From assembly GCA_034770075.1 (NCBI GenBank), contig CM068379.1:24613506-24677505 (forward strand): 64,000 nucleotides of DNA, read 5' to 3'. Every line of letters starts with the position of its first letter. The first letter of the stretch is position 1. Positions 22,759 to 35,044 of this stretch are shown here, piece after piece. The notes beneath the pieces were generated by a model. It saw only the letters and a program-made list of their open reading frames with translations, had not been told where the DNA came from and did not search any database. This stretch comes from Aralia elata (lineage: Eukaryota > Streptophyta > Magnoliopsida > Apiales > Araliaceae). Both the position numbers and the translations under genes were made by a program.

Positions 22759-23252
22759 GAATCGTGGCCTGGGTTATTCGAGTAATTAAGCCCGAGGGGT
22801 GTCTCTACACCTGGTGCCCTAAAGCCATCTGGTTTGGAGTCGCTGGCCCAACACTCGTTATATGGGTAACTCAGAGCCTAAGAAAACGAGCATTACAGTC
22901 GAGGAGGCCCGAGCAGATTCGAATCGTGGCATGGGCTACTCGAGTAATTAAGCCCGAGGGGTGTCTCGACATCTGGTGCCCTAAAGCCGTCTGGTTTGAG
23001 AGTCACCGGCCTAACACTCGCTAAATGGGTAACTCAAGCCTAAGAGAACGAATCTTGCGCAAGTTCAAGCAAAGAATGAATGGGGCAGACCACCAGCTTG
23101 TCTCGAACCGTGGCCTTTGTTACTCGAGTAAATAAACCCGAAGGGGTGTCTGTACACCTAATGCCCCAAAACCGTCTGGTTCGGGAGTCATTGGTCCAAA
23201 ACTCGTTAAATGGGTAACTTTGAAAAGCCTAAGAAAACGAGACAAGTGAAGT
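22759..23252 (+). repeat. Three diverged 160-185 bp direct repeats, unit 1
   Basis: Units begin at about 22759, 22920 and 23104 (CGAATCGTGG ... CTCGAGTAA ... CCCGAGGGGTGTCT ... GGGTAACTC ... CCTAAGAAAACGA). They are too diverged to be recent duplications. The same three occur in unit 2. Confidence 0.85.
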
Positions 23253-24466
23253 GGGCTAATAAAGAGAAAGGATTAAATACGAAGAAAACTCTCGGCCTTA
23301 AACAAGAGGTCATGAAAGAGAAACCCCTACTGAATGCTGCATCGCACAGTGCGTTTGTCATATGACGTCGATCCTGCTAAGGACGTTGTCGAGAATGGAG
23401 ACAAAATACCTTTGACGAGGGAAGGTAGTTCTTTTGAATTCGACCTTACTCACGTACAATGACCATGAATGCTTGAAAGTGTTCTTATAATTTCATAACT
23501 CGTTAAATAGAAAATCATTAACTCACGAGGGATTGAAAATAACTTCCAATCTAGTACATTCACGGTTCACAACTTGCTAGATTGTGCGATCAACAGATAT
23601 TCAATTTCATGTGCTTTAACTGCATTTTTGTTAAAATTATAATATCTTTGTGTTGAACTAACACTAACGGCCCGAGCTTCAAGTTTTGGCATTTGTTAGT
23701 CATCTGATATGCAGGATCTTGCAGAGCTGTGGATAACTCAACACGGTCAGCATCGCGAGTTTTAGATAGAAATTCTTGGTAGCGACACGCACCAAGGCAG
23801 GGGCAGTTAAGAATCGTGAAGGAAGCTGAGGCTGCACAGAACTTCTCGTCTTTGGACATCTCCCCAATCCTGACTATCACTGCCTCGACATCCAAATGAT
23901 CCACATGCCTGAGCATATACAAGGATGATATAATGCGGGACAACAGCATATCGGCCATCAGAAATGATCAAAAGGCCAAGGGGCCCAACATAGATGTCGA
24001 TCATCACAGAGAGCGAAACAGACTGCCTCAACTCGATGAAATAAAGACGACCAAGAACAGGCAGAGTACCAAACCAATGTTGAAGTCTAGAAACTACACT
24101 TCACGACGAGGCGTGATCTGATCAAATGTTGGCACACAATGACGACGGTCGAATCGTATCATTTGACTGAACAGGGTCATCTCTATCTAAACATATGTGT
24201 GCACATGCATCTGTCCATAACATATCTGCCAGATCATGCATAACATCTTTTGCATGCATACATGTACGATCAAAATGAAAATCTTCAGGGGAAAGTACAG
24301 GCACGGCGCTTTCAACCTCACAAATGATCATACCGTGATGGCTTTTGCGGCATGGTACATGGACGATGTGGGTGGGAGATCCAAGACAAAAGCCGATCAC
24401 ACATCCCATTTCAAAAAAAAAAGAAAAAAAAAAGAAGGATCACTCAAATCTAATCATTGACCCCTG
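23253..24466 (+). other. Non-coding interior, unit 1
   Basis: About 1.2 kb shared with unit 2. The minus-strand frame 23590-23958 also exists in unit 2 (34186-34554) but shows no domain. I see no gene. Confidence 0.6.
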
Positions 24467-25385
24467 GGAAGAGTTGGTATCCAACCAACAGGCGACCCTG
24501 GGAAGGGCTGGTATCCAAACAACTAACATCCCTGGGAAGGGCTGGTATCCAAAAAATCAATGATCCCTGGGAAGGGCTGGTATCCAAAAAATCAACGACC
24601 CCTGGGAAGGGCTGGTATCCAAAAAAATCAACGACCCCTGGGAAGGGCTGGTATCCAAAAAATCAACGACCCCTGGGAAGGGCTGGTATCCAAAAAAATC
24701 AACGACCCCTGGGAAGGGCTGGTATCCAAAAAAATCAACGATCCCTGGGAAGGGCTGGTATCCAAAAAATCAACGATCCCTGGGAAGGGCTGGTATCCAA
24801 AAAAATCAACGACCCCTGGGAAGGGCTGGTATCCAAAAAAATCAACGACCCCTGGGAAGGGCTGGTATCCAAAAAAATCAACGACCCCTGGGAAGGGCTG
24901 GTATCCAAAAAAATCAACGACCCCTAGGAAGGGCTGATATCCAAAAAAATCAACTAACACCCTGGGAAGGGCTGAGATCCAAACAACTAACACCCTGGGA
25001 AGGGCTGAGATCCAAACAACTAACATCCCTAGGAAGGGCTGGTATCCAAACAATCAACGACCCCTGGGAAGGGCTGGTATCCACACAATCAATGACCCCT
25101 GGGAAGGGCTGGTATCCAAACAATCAAAGACCCTGGGAAGGGCTGGTATCCAAACAATCAACGACCCCTGGGAAGGGCTGAGATCCAAACAATCAACAAA
25201 CCCTGGGAAGGGCTGAGATCCAAACAATCAACGATCCCTGGGAAGGGCTGAGATCCAAACAAGGTGGTGAGTGAACCTGGGAAGGCATCCAAGCAAACCA
25301 CAACAAGGTGGTGAACAACCCCTGGGAAGGGCCAATATCCAAAAAGTGAGCGATCCCTGGGAAGGGCTGAGATCCAAGCAAACCC
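24467..25385 (+). repeat. Minisatellite of about 26 units, unit 1
   Basis: Tandem units of roughly 33-38 bp with core CCTGGGAAGGGCTGGTATCC and an A-rich spacer plus ATCAACGAC. Units toward the right switch to GAGATCC. It creates artificial long frames on both strands (repeating NDPWEGLVSKK or DTSPSQGSL). Confidence 0.97.
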
Positions 25386-25569
25386 CGACAAATGATGACA
25401 TCTGTAGAACAGTATCAAGAGACTGTACAGGGGTTAGGTGTCAAGGTCCTAGCCTATCTGAGTCAAAAGCGATGGCTGCCAAGAACGATGTGCGAGGGCG
25501 AATTCCAAGGATGCCTTTCAAGCTAGTCAGGAGAATAACTCCCTCTGATGACAATGCGATGGAGTAAGG

Positions 25570-25830
25570 TGATTACGAGATGGGTGACCGGATACAAGAC
25601 CCGGCCCCGACCAGACGAGTGACCGGATACGAGACCCGGCACTCACAGGACAATCGACCGGAGATGAGACCCGGCGATTACGAGACGAGCGACCAAATAC
25701 GACACTCGGCACTCACAAGACGATCAATCGGATACGAGACCCGGTGATCACGAGACTGACGACCGGATACGAGACCCGGCACAAACGAGACGACCGATTG
25801 GAAGACGAAACCCGTCGACTAACAAGGCGG
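25570..25830 (+). repeat. GACCGGATACGAGACCCGG repeats, unit 1
   Basis: Six to eight imperfect units of about 30-37 bp with the core GACCGGATACGAGACCCGGC. The second unit (36240-36435) has fewer, so copy number has changed since duplication. Confidence 0.88.
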
Positions 25831-26007
25831 GCGGGGATTGATGCATTGACACCTTTACGAGTGTTTTGCATGCCTTATATCTTATGTTGCATCATAAGTT
25901 GCATGTGCTGCATCATGTATGTATTGTCATTCTTATGAACTGTCATTCATGCGTCGGGTGTCTATTTCTTTATCATATTCATTTCATTTAACATTTCATA
26001 AACATGA

Positions 26008-26021
26008 TAAAGAGGGGCAGC
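26008..26021 (+). other. Ogre-like polypurine tract, unit 1
   Basis: ATAAAGAGGGGCAG directly before LTR2, repeated before LTR3 (about 36632-36645). Confidence 0.8.
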
Positions 26022-29000
26022 TGTAGACACCCAAATTTGGCACTTCGTATACTAACCCTGACAGGAGGGCAAATCCGTCAAATGAACCGGCCTGCGAGAG
26101 CAAAAGATGGACAAGTACGAACACTCGACGCCACCGCGACGATTTACAACCGAAACCGATGTGACAACAAGGCTGTCCGATTTGAGCATTCCCGAATGAT
26201 GTGGCACGTCTCCCAGTAATTCCCAGACTGCAAAATACGAACATGTCGGCAAAAACCGACGTCACGACACAAGAATTGAGGCGTAACACAAAAATCGAGA
26301 AAGTCAAGCCAGCCAGCCGCGGATTGATCTGCGGCCAATGAGTGCGCCTTTTGAAAACACGGAACTCGAAACACGGAACTCGAAACCAGGCTGAGTGACT
26401 GGTGGGCCAGCCAGCCGCAGATCAATCTGCGGCCAAGCCGCAGATCAATCAGCGGATGCCCTAGGCCAGCCTATTTCAGCTCAGTTTCTTCATTTCATTC
26501 AGAGAGGGGACATCAGCAGTTTTGGGAAGAAAAGGAAGAGAAAAATAGCAACAAAGATAGCTCGGGAAAGGAGAGAAAAGAGAGAAAAAAGAGAGAAATT
26601 ATACTCTTTTGATTAGATTGTAGCATATATATTTTCTACTTCATTCAATATACGAGTTTGTACGAATTGTGGTAACATTTGCAAGGTGAAAAGCCCTCTT
26701 TTATAGCATTTTCGTTATATCATTTTGTTAAGCTTTTGGTCATTTGGGTTATATTATATGTAGTTTTCTTTGTACATTATTGAGGATACAAGGATTGAGG
26801 ATTATTAGTGAGGGTTCCCAAATGGAACAAAATTCTTCCTAATGACCCGATGATATCCATTTGATGATTTTAGCTTGTTTGGTTCTTGTAATATCCATTT
26901 TGTGAGTGTGTAGAAATTGTGGATGTGAGCCTAGGAACGCGACCCCGTGGTCCAAATTCGATGATGGACAATTTTGGTGGATGTAATAGGATCGATTATC
27001 CTTTATTGTAAGATGTAATTGTCGGGCCTTAAAACGACGCCAAGGCGAGAATCGGGTTTAAGGCCCCGTAATAGTGAAATATGTGATTGTTGGCGTTCGG
27101 GGTATTTTGATGGCTTACATGCCCATGAATATCCCCCTACGCGTTTTGATGTTTAATTTGATTTGTAACACCAAACAAAAGATGTCAAAGCTAAAACAAT
27201 AAAGATTTTTCTAAAATCAATCAAAGTAGGATATTAGCATCACGAGGATAAGAATTGGAAATGCTAATGAATGTCGATTCCTATTAAACGAGAAGGCCAA
27301 AGAAAATCATTTTCAAACATCACCAAAAAATGGCTTTTATGAATGAACGAAATGTTTTATTAAACCTTTGTGCATAGGGTTAAAGAGATCCTAGAAATTG
27401 CCCATCATTTTATGAAGGCAACGTATAGATCTCGATTCCTATTTTGACGAAGGTTTAGAAAACTCTTATTTTGCCAAAACGACACCTAATGAAAATCTCA
27501 TAGTTTTTGACAATTAAAATCAAATCTTTTCTCATAAAGCTTTCTCGTGTATGCCGAAAAGACATTCCGAAGCATTATCAAATTAAAGCACGACTTTCCC
27601 TAAAAATCCAAATGATTCTTTCATACAAACTCACCACAACACACACACGCGCACACACACACACACATTCGAGAATTAAGGGATAGGAATGCATCAAGAT
27701 TGCGGTAACCGTGTTTCACGGAAGTCGGGGGGTACCTAATACCTTCCCCTCGCTTAAACAAGCCCCCGAACTCTATGAATCTCGGTTCGCAGACCAATTA
27801 ATTCGGAGTCACATATGAGCCAGCGATTTTATAAAAAATGAAACTCGGATGAGTTGGTACATCCATTTCAAATATACCAACTGGCGACTCTGGTTAATTG
27901 GCTCATCATAAAAAACGATCTTTCTGTCGACGCCGGGTTTTTCCGCTTAATGCGGTATTTGTCCTTTTCCAATTTTTTAGCCTTTTGATTTAATGATTCT
28001 TTTGGAAAAGATCGGCATTGATGTCGACGGGGTTTTGAAAGATCGTTTTTATGATGAGCCAATTAACCAGAGTCGCCAGTTGGTATATTTGAAATGGATG
28101 TACCAACTCATCCGAGTTTTCGTTCTTTTGTAAATCGCTGGCTCATATGTGACTCCGATTTAATTGGTCTGCGAATTGAGATTCATAGAGTTCGGGGGCT
28201 TGCTTAAGTGAGGGGGAAGGTGTTAGGCACCCCCCGACTTCCGTGAAACACGGTTACCGCAATCTTGATGCTTTCCTATCCTTTAATTCATGAATGTGTA
28301 TGTGTGTGTGTGTGTGTGTGTGCCTATGTGAATGTTGTGGGGAATTTGTATGAAAGAGTCATTTGGATTTTAGGGAAAATCGTGTTTTAATTTGAGAACG
28401 CTTCGGAATATCTTTTCGGTATACACGAGAAAGCTTTATTCTTTATGAGAAAGGTTTGATTTTAATTGTCCAAAACTATGAGATTTTCATTAAGTGTCGT
28501 TTTGGCAAAACAAGAGTTTTAAAACCTTCGTCAAAATAGGAATCGAGATCTATACGTTGCTTTCGTGAAACGATCGGGCAATTTCTAGAATTTCTTTCAC
28601 CCTATGCACAAAGATTTAATAAAACGTTACTTATTTCTAAAATCAAATTTTGTGATGTTTGAAAACGATTTTCTTTAGCTTTCTCATTAGATAGGAATCG
28701 ATATTCATTAACATTTCTCAAATTTTAACCTCGTGATTCTAATATCTACTTTGATTGATTTTATGAAAATCTTATCATTTAACTTTGAAATCAATTTCGT
28801 GTCATAAATCAAATCAAGCATTAAAATGCGTTGGGGCTATTCATGGGCATGTAAGCCATCAAAAATGTCCCCGAACGCCAACAATCACAAATTTCACTAT
28901 TTCGGGGCCTTAAATCCGATTCTCGCCTTTAGCGTCGTTTTTAAGGCCCGACGATTACATGTTTTACAATGAAAACTACGTCATTTCTACTTCTTACATC

Positions 29001-30131
29001 AAGATATGTCCATCATCGGATTGGGACCCCGGGGGTCGCTTTCCTAGGCTCACAACCAAATTTACACACACCCACAATCGGATATTACAAGAATTAACCA
29101 ATACGGACAATCTACCAATATCAAGACATCCCAAAATAGAGATCTAAAAGAATCTATGTCAATATAACACAAAAAAACAAACAAGGAATCAATAAATAAA
29201 TATCATCGGGTTATTAGGAAGAATTTTGTTCCAAATGGAAACCCTCGCTAATACTCCCTAATTTATCATTCCATAATATATGAAAACTTCATTTGATTTG
29301 ACCAAAGATGTGATAGAAATTGTAAAATTGAGGAGATTTTCACCTTGCAAAATGAGATCAAAATGGATGTAAACTTGTGTATTGAATAGAAGAAGAAATA
29401 TGTGTGATACCAATCAAATCACAAAAAATATTATTCCTCTCTTTTTTCTCACTTTTTCTCTTATTTTTGTTGCAAATCTAGCTATTTTTCCTCTCAATTT
29501 TCGTGCTTTGTTGCTGCTGTATCCTCCTTCTTTTCCAATTCTGCTGAACTTCCTGTATGCTGTCCGAAGCTGTGCTTTAAATAGGCTGGCCAAAGCCAGC
29601 GCAGATCTATCTGCGGCTGGCCGCAGATGGATCTGCGGCTGGCCAGCTGGCGCGGCCTCCCATCGCACTCAGCTGGTAGTGCTGATTTGCTGGTTTCCGT
29701 GCTGGCGCACTCACTTGGCCGCAGATCTATCCGCGGCTGGCGGGCTTGACTTTCTCGGAATTTCGTGCCACGCCTCGATTTTCGTTGTGCCGCAACGTCA
29801 GTTTTTGCTGACAGGCTCGTATTTTACAGTCCGGGAATCATTGAGAAGTGCGCCACATCTTCCGGGAATGCCAAATTCGGATAGCCCTGCTATCATGTCG
29901 ATTTCGGCTGCAAACTATCAGGGTGGCGTCGAGTGTCCGTACTTTTTTTCATCTTTTGCTCTCGCATGCCGATCCTTTTGACGAATTTGCCCTCCTGTCA
30001 AGGTTAGTATACGAAGTGCAAAATTTGGGTGTCTACACTTTCAAAACCCCGTCGACATCAATGCCGACCTTTTCCAAAAATCATCTAATAAAAGGCTAGA
30101 AATCGGAAAGGGCGAGAAACCGGCGTCGACA
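26022..30131 (+). repeat. Ogre-like LTR2, shared middle LTR, interrupted
   Basis: LTR2 is 26022-27924 plus 30043-30131, about 1.99 kb after removal of the inverted insert. It serves as 3' LTR of unit 1 and 5' LTR of unit 2: a polypurine tract precedes it and a PBS follows it. Confidence 0.92.
27925..30037 (-). mobile_element. Inverted Ogre-like solo LTR inside LTR2
   Basis: 2113 bp. On the minus strand it runs TGTAGACACCC...GGCGTCGACA. CTTTC flanks both ends (27920-27924, 30038-30042). It is a more diverged subfamily than LTR1-3 but carries CCGCAGAT...GCGG palindromes too (about 29600-29740). It makes a long inverted repeat with LTR2. Confidence 0.93.
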
Positions 30132-30133
30132 GC

Positions 30134-30151
30134 TGGCGACTTTGCTGGGGA
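30134..30151 (+). other. Ogre-like primer-binding site, unit 2
   Basis: TGGCGACTTTGCTGGGGA, one C-to-T change from the unit 1 site. Confidence 0.75.
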
Positions 30152-30666
30152 TATTAGAGGGCTTAAGCCGCTTGCAAATCTTGATGCTATCCTATCCTTT
30201 TAAAATTCATAAAATGTGTGTGTGTGCGATATTTTGATTTTTTTATTTTTGTTGTGTGAATGTGTGTTTTTGCCCAATAAATGAATGATTGAATGGAATT
30301 GCTTTACTTTTAAGTAATCATTTGCATACGGTGAGGGCGATGAATGTGAATGTATGTTGAGAGAGTACCTCCTCTTGAGGCGAACCTGTCGGTTGCTTAT
30401 TACTGGACTCGAAGGGGCTGCTCCCCGGAGATGGCTCAGGAAACGCACCACCCAAATCCGCTCCAATCGAAAGGGCTCAGACGAGTAGATTGCGAAGATT
30501 TGGGGACCTTCATGCCGAAAAGCCCGCGAGAGTAACCTTAGGATAGGTCAGCCTCAGATTAACCTAACGCAGGAAAAATCTCTTCATGCCCTTTTACATT
30601 TCGCACATATAAATGGCATGATCACATTCAATATTCATATATGCCTTCCCTTTTGTCAAAAGAAGT

Positions 30667-30866
30667 TACTAACCTCTATGTTTTGCAGGGAATGGCTGGG
30701 GAGGCATAATAAAGTCATGTTTAACGTTTGTTATTGCATTTAAAGACTACTAACTTTCTGTTTTGCAGAAAAAGATTAAAAAACCCAAAACACAAAGTTA
30801 CAGCTTTAGCATGCATCCATATCCTTTCATTTCCTCGGACTAAACTTCGAACCATTGTCTCTGTAG
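30667..30866 (+). promoter_or_regulatory. Candidate leader splice acceptors, unit 2
   Basis: Same two TACTAAC...TTTTGCAG units and third acceptor-like site as in unit 1, offset 10602 bp. Confidence 0.45.
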
Positions 30867-30921
30867 GATTGCTCCTCAAACCCGTTCGCAGTCTAAAAGG
30901 GCCCAAGACTCTACATCTGAA

Positions 30922-32253
30922 ATGGCTGATCTTCCATCTACTAATCCTGGTTCCATATCTCGTCAGGAATTTGATGATTTCAAGAAACAGATGTTGGAGA
31001 TGGCCATAATGCTGAAGGAACAATTGCTACCTAGACAGGGTCCACCTAAGGAGGATCCACCCCAACCTAAGGGCGAACCTGTCGTCCCAAAGGTCATTCC
31101 TATACCCAACCAGACAGTGATTACTATCCCGGAGGAAGGAGAGACTGACAACCTTCGGAAGAAAATGAAACAAATGGAGGAGACCATCCAATCTCTAAAA
31201 GGCATAGGCTCCCTAGGCAGGGTTAATTATTCAGATCTATGTGTCTTCCCCGGAACTAGATACCCGGAGAAATTTAAAATTCCCGAATTTGAGAAATACA
31301 ATGGGAAGGGGGATCCTTACACACATCTGAAGATATACATCGGGGATCTTGGATCTTATGCCGAAGACGAAGGTCTAAGAATGCAATTATTCCAAAAGAG
31401 CCTGACGGGGGAGGCAAGAATCTGGTATGCCCGCCTTGACAATACTAAAATCCACAACTGGGAGAAATTGGCCCATACTTTCTTAACACAATACAGCTTC
31501 CAAGCACAGATGGCCCTTGACAGGTATCAAATGACAAAGGTCAAGAAACAACCGAAAGAATCTTTCAGGGACTATGCACAACGGTGGAGGGGTATGGCCG
31601 CCCAAGTGAATCCCCCAATGAGCGAGACAGAGATGGTAATGACCTTTGTGGATATCCAGGAGGCACCCTATTATGAGCGAGTGATATCGGGGATTGGACG
31701 ACCTTTCGCCGAGATGATAAAACACGGGGAAATGGTGGACATGGGGTTGAAGTCTGGCAAGATTCGGGATTTCACCGCCTTGAAAACGGCTGCGGACCAA
31801 ATCTGAAGCAGAAACTATGGCAACACTTCCCGTAGGGTCCAAAACAAAAAGGAAGAAGATGTTTCCCTTATCCTGCAGGGATCATCTAGAAAGGCAAAAA
31901 ACAATCATCCAGTACAGGTGCAGAGAGTGGGGCCGTCCCGACAGCCTAACTTCACTGATCAGAGGGCGGATGGGCGAAGAAGATTCGAGACCTCGAAAAA
32001 TCGAGTATTCACCCCACTCGGGGATCCTCTTGAGCAGGTGTTGGCCGTATTGATAGCCCAGAGGAAAATAGTCGATTTGGCACCCCCAAGTGACCCGAAT
32101 GGAAGAAGATTTGACCCAAGCAAGCGATGCGCCTACCACTCAAGTTCCCCTGGTCATGATACGCAGGAATGTTGGACGCTGAAGCACAAAATTCAGGACT
32201 TGATTGATAATGGGAAAATCGTGGTGGAACAGCCAGGGTCACCCAAATGTTAA
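30922..32253 (+). pseudogene. Ogre/Tat-like gag, unit 2, one stop
   Basis: Same protein as unit 1 with a five-residue insertion (PPKED) in the Pro-rich region. A CGA-to-TGA change at 31804-31806 stops it after 294 residues. The frame continues in register through the CX2HX5HX4C finger to the same early SPKC end. The extra base behind that early end is shared with unit 1, so it predates the duplication, while the stop is private. Confidence 0.9.
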
Positions 32254-33352
32254 AGTCAATCCTCTACCAAGCATGATGGGGAAGGGGCAAATCCAGGAGT
32301 GTGGCAGTGAATTCCGGCTAGTAGAGGATCAATGAGTTTTAAAATTTTGAGTTTTATTTCAAATCCCTGCACGCTCATGTCGTTTTGTCATGTTATCCAA
32401 AAAGAAGATCATGTGTTGAAATGTTTTATATATATGACAAGCATTTATTGTTTTATGGCAGTACCCCGATTTGAGGCATTCTAGCCTGACAAGCAATAGG
32501 CCAAATTTGAAGAAGGATCACGATTTTGGTATAAAGCTAGATTTCGATCTGATGGCGATTGGGCAGGACGAGACAGATATCGACAATACGCCTGACGAGA
32601 TCAAAGGATGGGTCGAAGGTAAAAACCGACTTAGACCAAACCTTCGCCATCAAACATCAGAACCCCTAACGGTCACAAAGAACCCGGAGTAGGGGCAAAA
32701 ATATATATATATATATATATATATAATAAAAAATAATAAAAAAAAAATCTCAAAAAATCAAAAATTCCCTAAACTTTTCACCAAGTCAAAGGACCGGATC
32801 TTTTGGCAGCCCAGCGAGATACCGATGCGACCGTTACGAAGGAGATCACAAGAAAAACAACTTCACACTGGGGCATTTGTCACTACCCGGGAAATGATGA
32901 CGTGCAAGTTGGCACCCATGCAACAATCCCATCAACATGCACCATCATCATCAAATGCTACCTCATCTCTTCAATCTTCAACGGTACGATCATCTGGCAT
33001 TTGTCAAGCATAGTTTTCCCGGGATACGATAATCCGCGTGAAGGGGGGATTTTATTTGGCCTGATAGGAATCGGATTAATTCTGACAAGCAACCGTGGAG
33101 CACGATTGTGAGTATGATTAGACGAAGAAGGCTATTCAACCTTTTGATCGGGTACAAAGCCTTAATTCAAAGCAGTGTTTCCGACAGAATCGACCTCATG
33201 TGACAGCCTTCACTTTGCATTTGCACAAACTTTCAGTTGTGGGGTATAAAACTATGACGGCGTTGATGGCAATTAACACGTAGTTAAACAGTCAATAATT
33301 ATCAGGCTAATATCAAGAAGTCAGACGATAAATGATTATCAAGCTAATGTCT
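32254..33352 (+). other. Ogre-like region after gag, unit 2
   Basis: Counterpart of 21637-22758, again without pol. The (AT)n tract at about 32700-32726 is about 20 bp shorter than in unit 1. Confidence 0.7.
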
Positions 33353-33847
33353 CGAATCATGGCCTGGGTTATTCGAGTAATTAAGCCCGAGGGGTGTCTC
33401 TACACCTGGTGCCCTAAAGCCATCTGGTTTGGGAGTCGCTGGCCCAACACTCATTATATGGGTAACTCAGAGCCTAAGAAAACGAGCATTACAGTCGAGG
33501 AGGCCCGAGCAGATTCGAATCGTGGCATGGGCTACTCGAGTAATTAAGCCCGAGGGGTGTCTCAACATCTGGTGCCCTAAAGCCGTCTGGTTTGGGAGTC
33601 ACCGGCCTAACACTCGCTAAATGGGTAACTCAAGCCTAAGAGAACGAATCTTGCGCAAGGTCAAGCAAAGAATGAATGGGGCAGACCACCAGCTTGTCTC
33701 GAACCGTGGCCTTTGTTACTCGAGTAAATAAACCCGAAGGGGTGTCTGTACACCTAATGCCCCAAAACCGTCTGGTTCGGGAGTCATTGGTCCAAAACTC
33801 GTTAAATGGGTAACTTTGAAAAGCCTAAGAAAACGAGACAAGTGAAG
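33353..33847 (+). repeat. Three diverged 160-185 bp direct repeats, unit 2
   Basis: Counterpart of 22759-23252, with only scattered substitutions between the units. Confidence 0.85.
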
Positions 33848-35044
33848 TGGGATAATAAAGAGAAAGGATTAAATACGAAGAAAACTCTCGACCTTAAACA
33901 AGAGGTCATGAAAGAGAAACCCCTACTGAATGCTGCATCGCACAGTGCGTTTGTCATATGACGTTGATCCTGCTAAGGACGTTGTCAAGAATGGAGACAA
34001 AATACCTTTGACGAGGGAAGGTAGTTCTTTTGAATTCGACCTTACTCACGTACAATGACCATGAATGCTTGAAAGTGTTCTTACAATTTCATAACTCGTT
34101 AAATAGAAAATCATTAACTCACGAGGGATTGAAAATAACTTCAAATCTAGTACATTCACGGTTCACAACTTGCTAGATTGTGCGATCAACAGATATTCAA
34201 TTTCATGTGCTTTAACTGCATTTTTGTCGAAATTATAATATCTTTGTGTTGAACTAACACTAACGGCCCGAGCTTCAAGTTTTGGCATTTGTTAGTCATC
34301 TGATATGCAGGATCTTGCAGAGCTGTGGATAACTCAACACGGTCAGCATCGCGAGTTTTAGATAGAAATTCTTGGTAGCGACACGCACCAAGGCAGGGGC
34401 AGTTAAGAATCGTGAAGGAAGCTGAGGCTGCACAGAACTTCTCGTCATTGGACATCTCCCCAATCCTGACTATCACTGCCTCGACATCCAAATGATCCAC
34501 ATGCCTGAGCATATACAAGGATGATATAATGCGGGACAACAGCATATCGGCCATCAGAAATGATCAAAAGGCCAAGGGGCCCAACATAGATGTTGATCAT
34601 CACAGAGAGCGAAACAGACTGCCTCAACTCGATGAAATAAAGACGACCAAGAACAGGCAGAGTACCAAACCAATGTTGAAGTCTAGAAACTACACTTCAT
34701 GACGAGGCGTGATCCGATCAAATGTTGGCACACAATGACGACGGTCGAATCGTATCATTTGACTGAACAGGGGTCATCTCTATCTAAACATATGTGTGCA
34801 CATGCATCTGTCCATAACATATCTGCCAGATCATGCATAACATCTTTTGCATGCATACATGTACGATCAAAATGAAAATCTTCAGGGGAAAGTACAGGCA
34901 CGGCGCTTTCAACCTCACAAATGATCATACCGTGATGGCTTTTGCGGCATGGTACATGGACGATGTGGGTGGGAGATCCAAGACAAAAGCCGATCATACA
35001 TCCCATTTCAAAAAAAAAAAAAAAGGATCACTCAAATCCAATCA
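33848..35044 (+). other. Non-coding interior, unit 2
   Basis: Counterpart of 23253-24466. No gene recognised. Confidence 0.6.

Noticed and set aside
23590..23958. 122-codon minus frame conserved in unit 2
   Set aside because: The two units are nearly identical throughout, so conservation carries no weight; no domain seen.
24457..25053. Long frames on both strands with repeating NDPWEGLVSKK or DTSPSQGSL
   Set aside because: Translations of the minisatellite. Frames exist on both strands, shift with A-run length and differ between the two units.
29382..29981. 199-codon plus frame in the inverted solo LTR
   Set aside because: Antisense to the LTR, hydrophobic low-complexity start, not preserved in LTR1-3.
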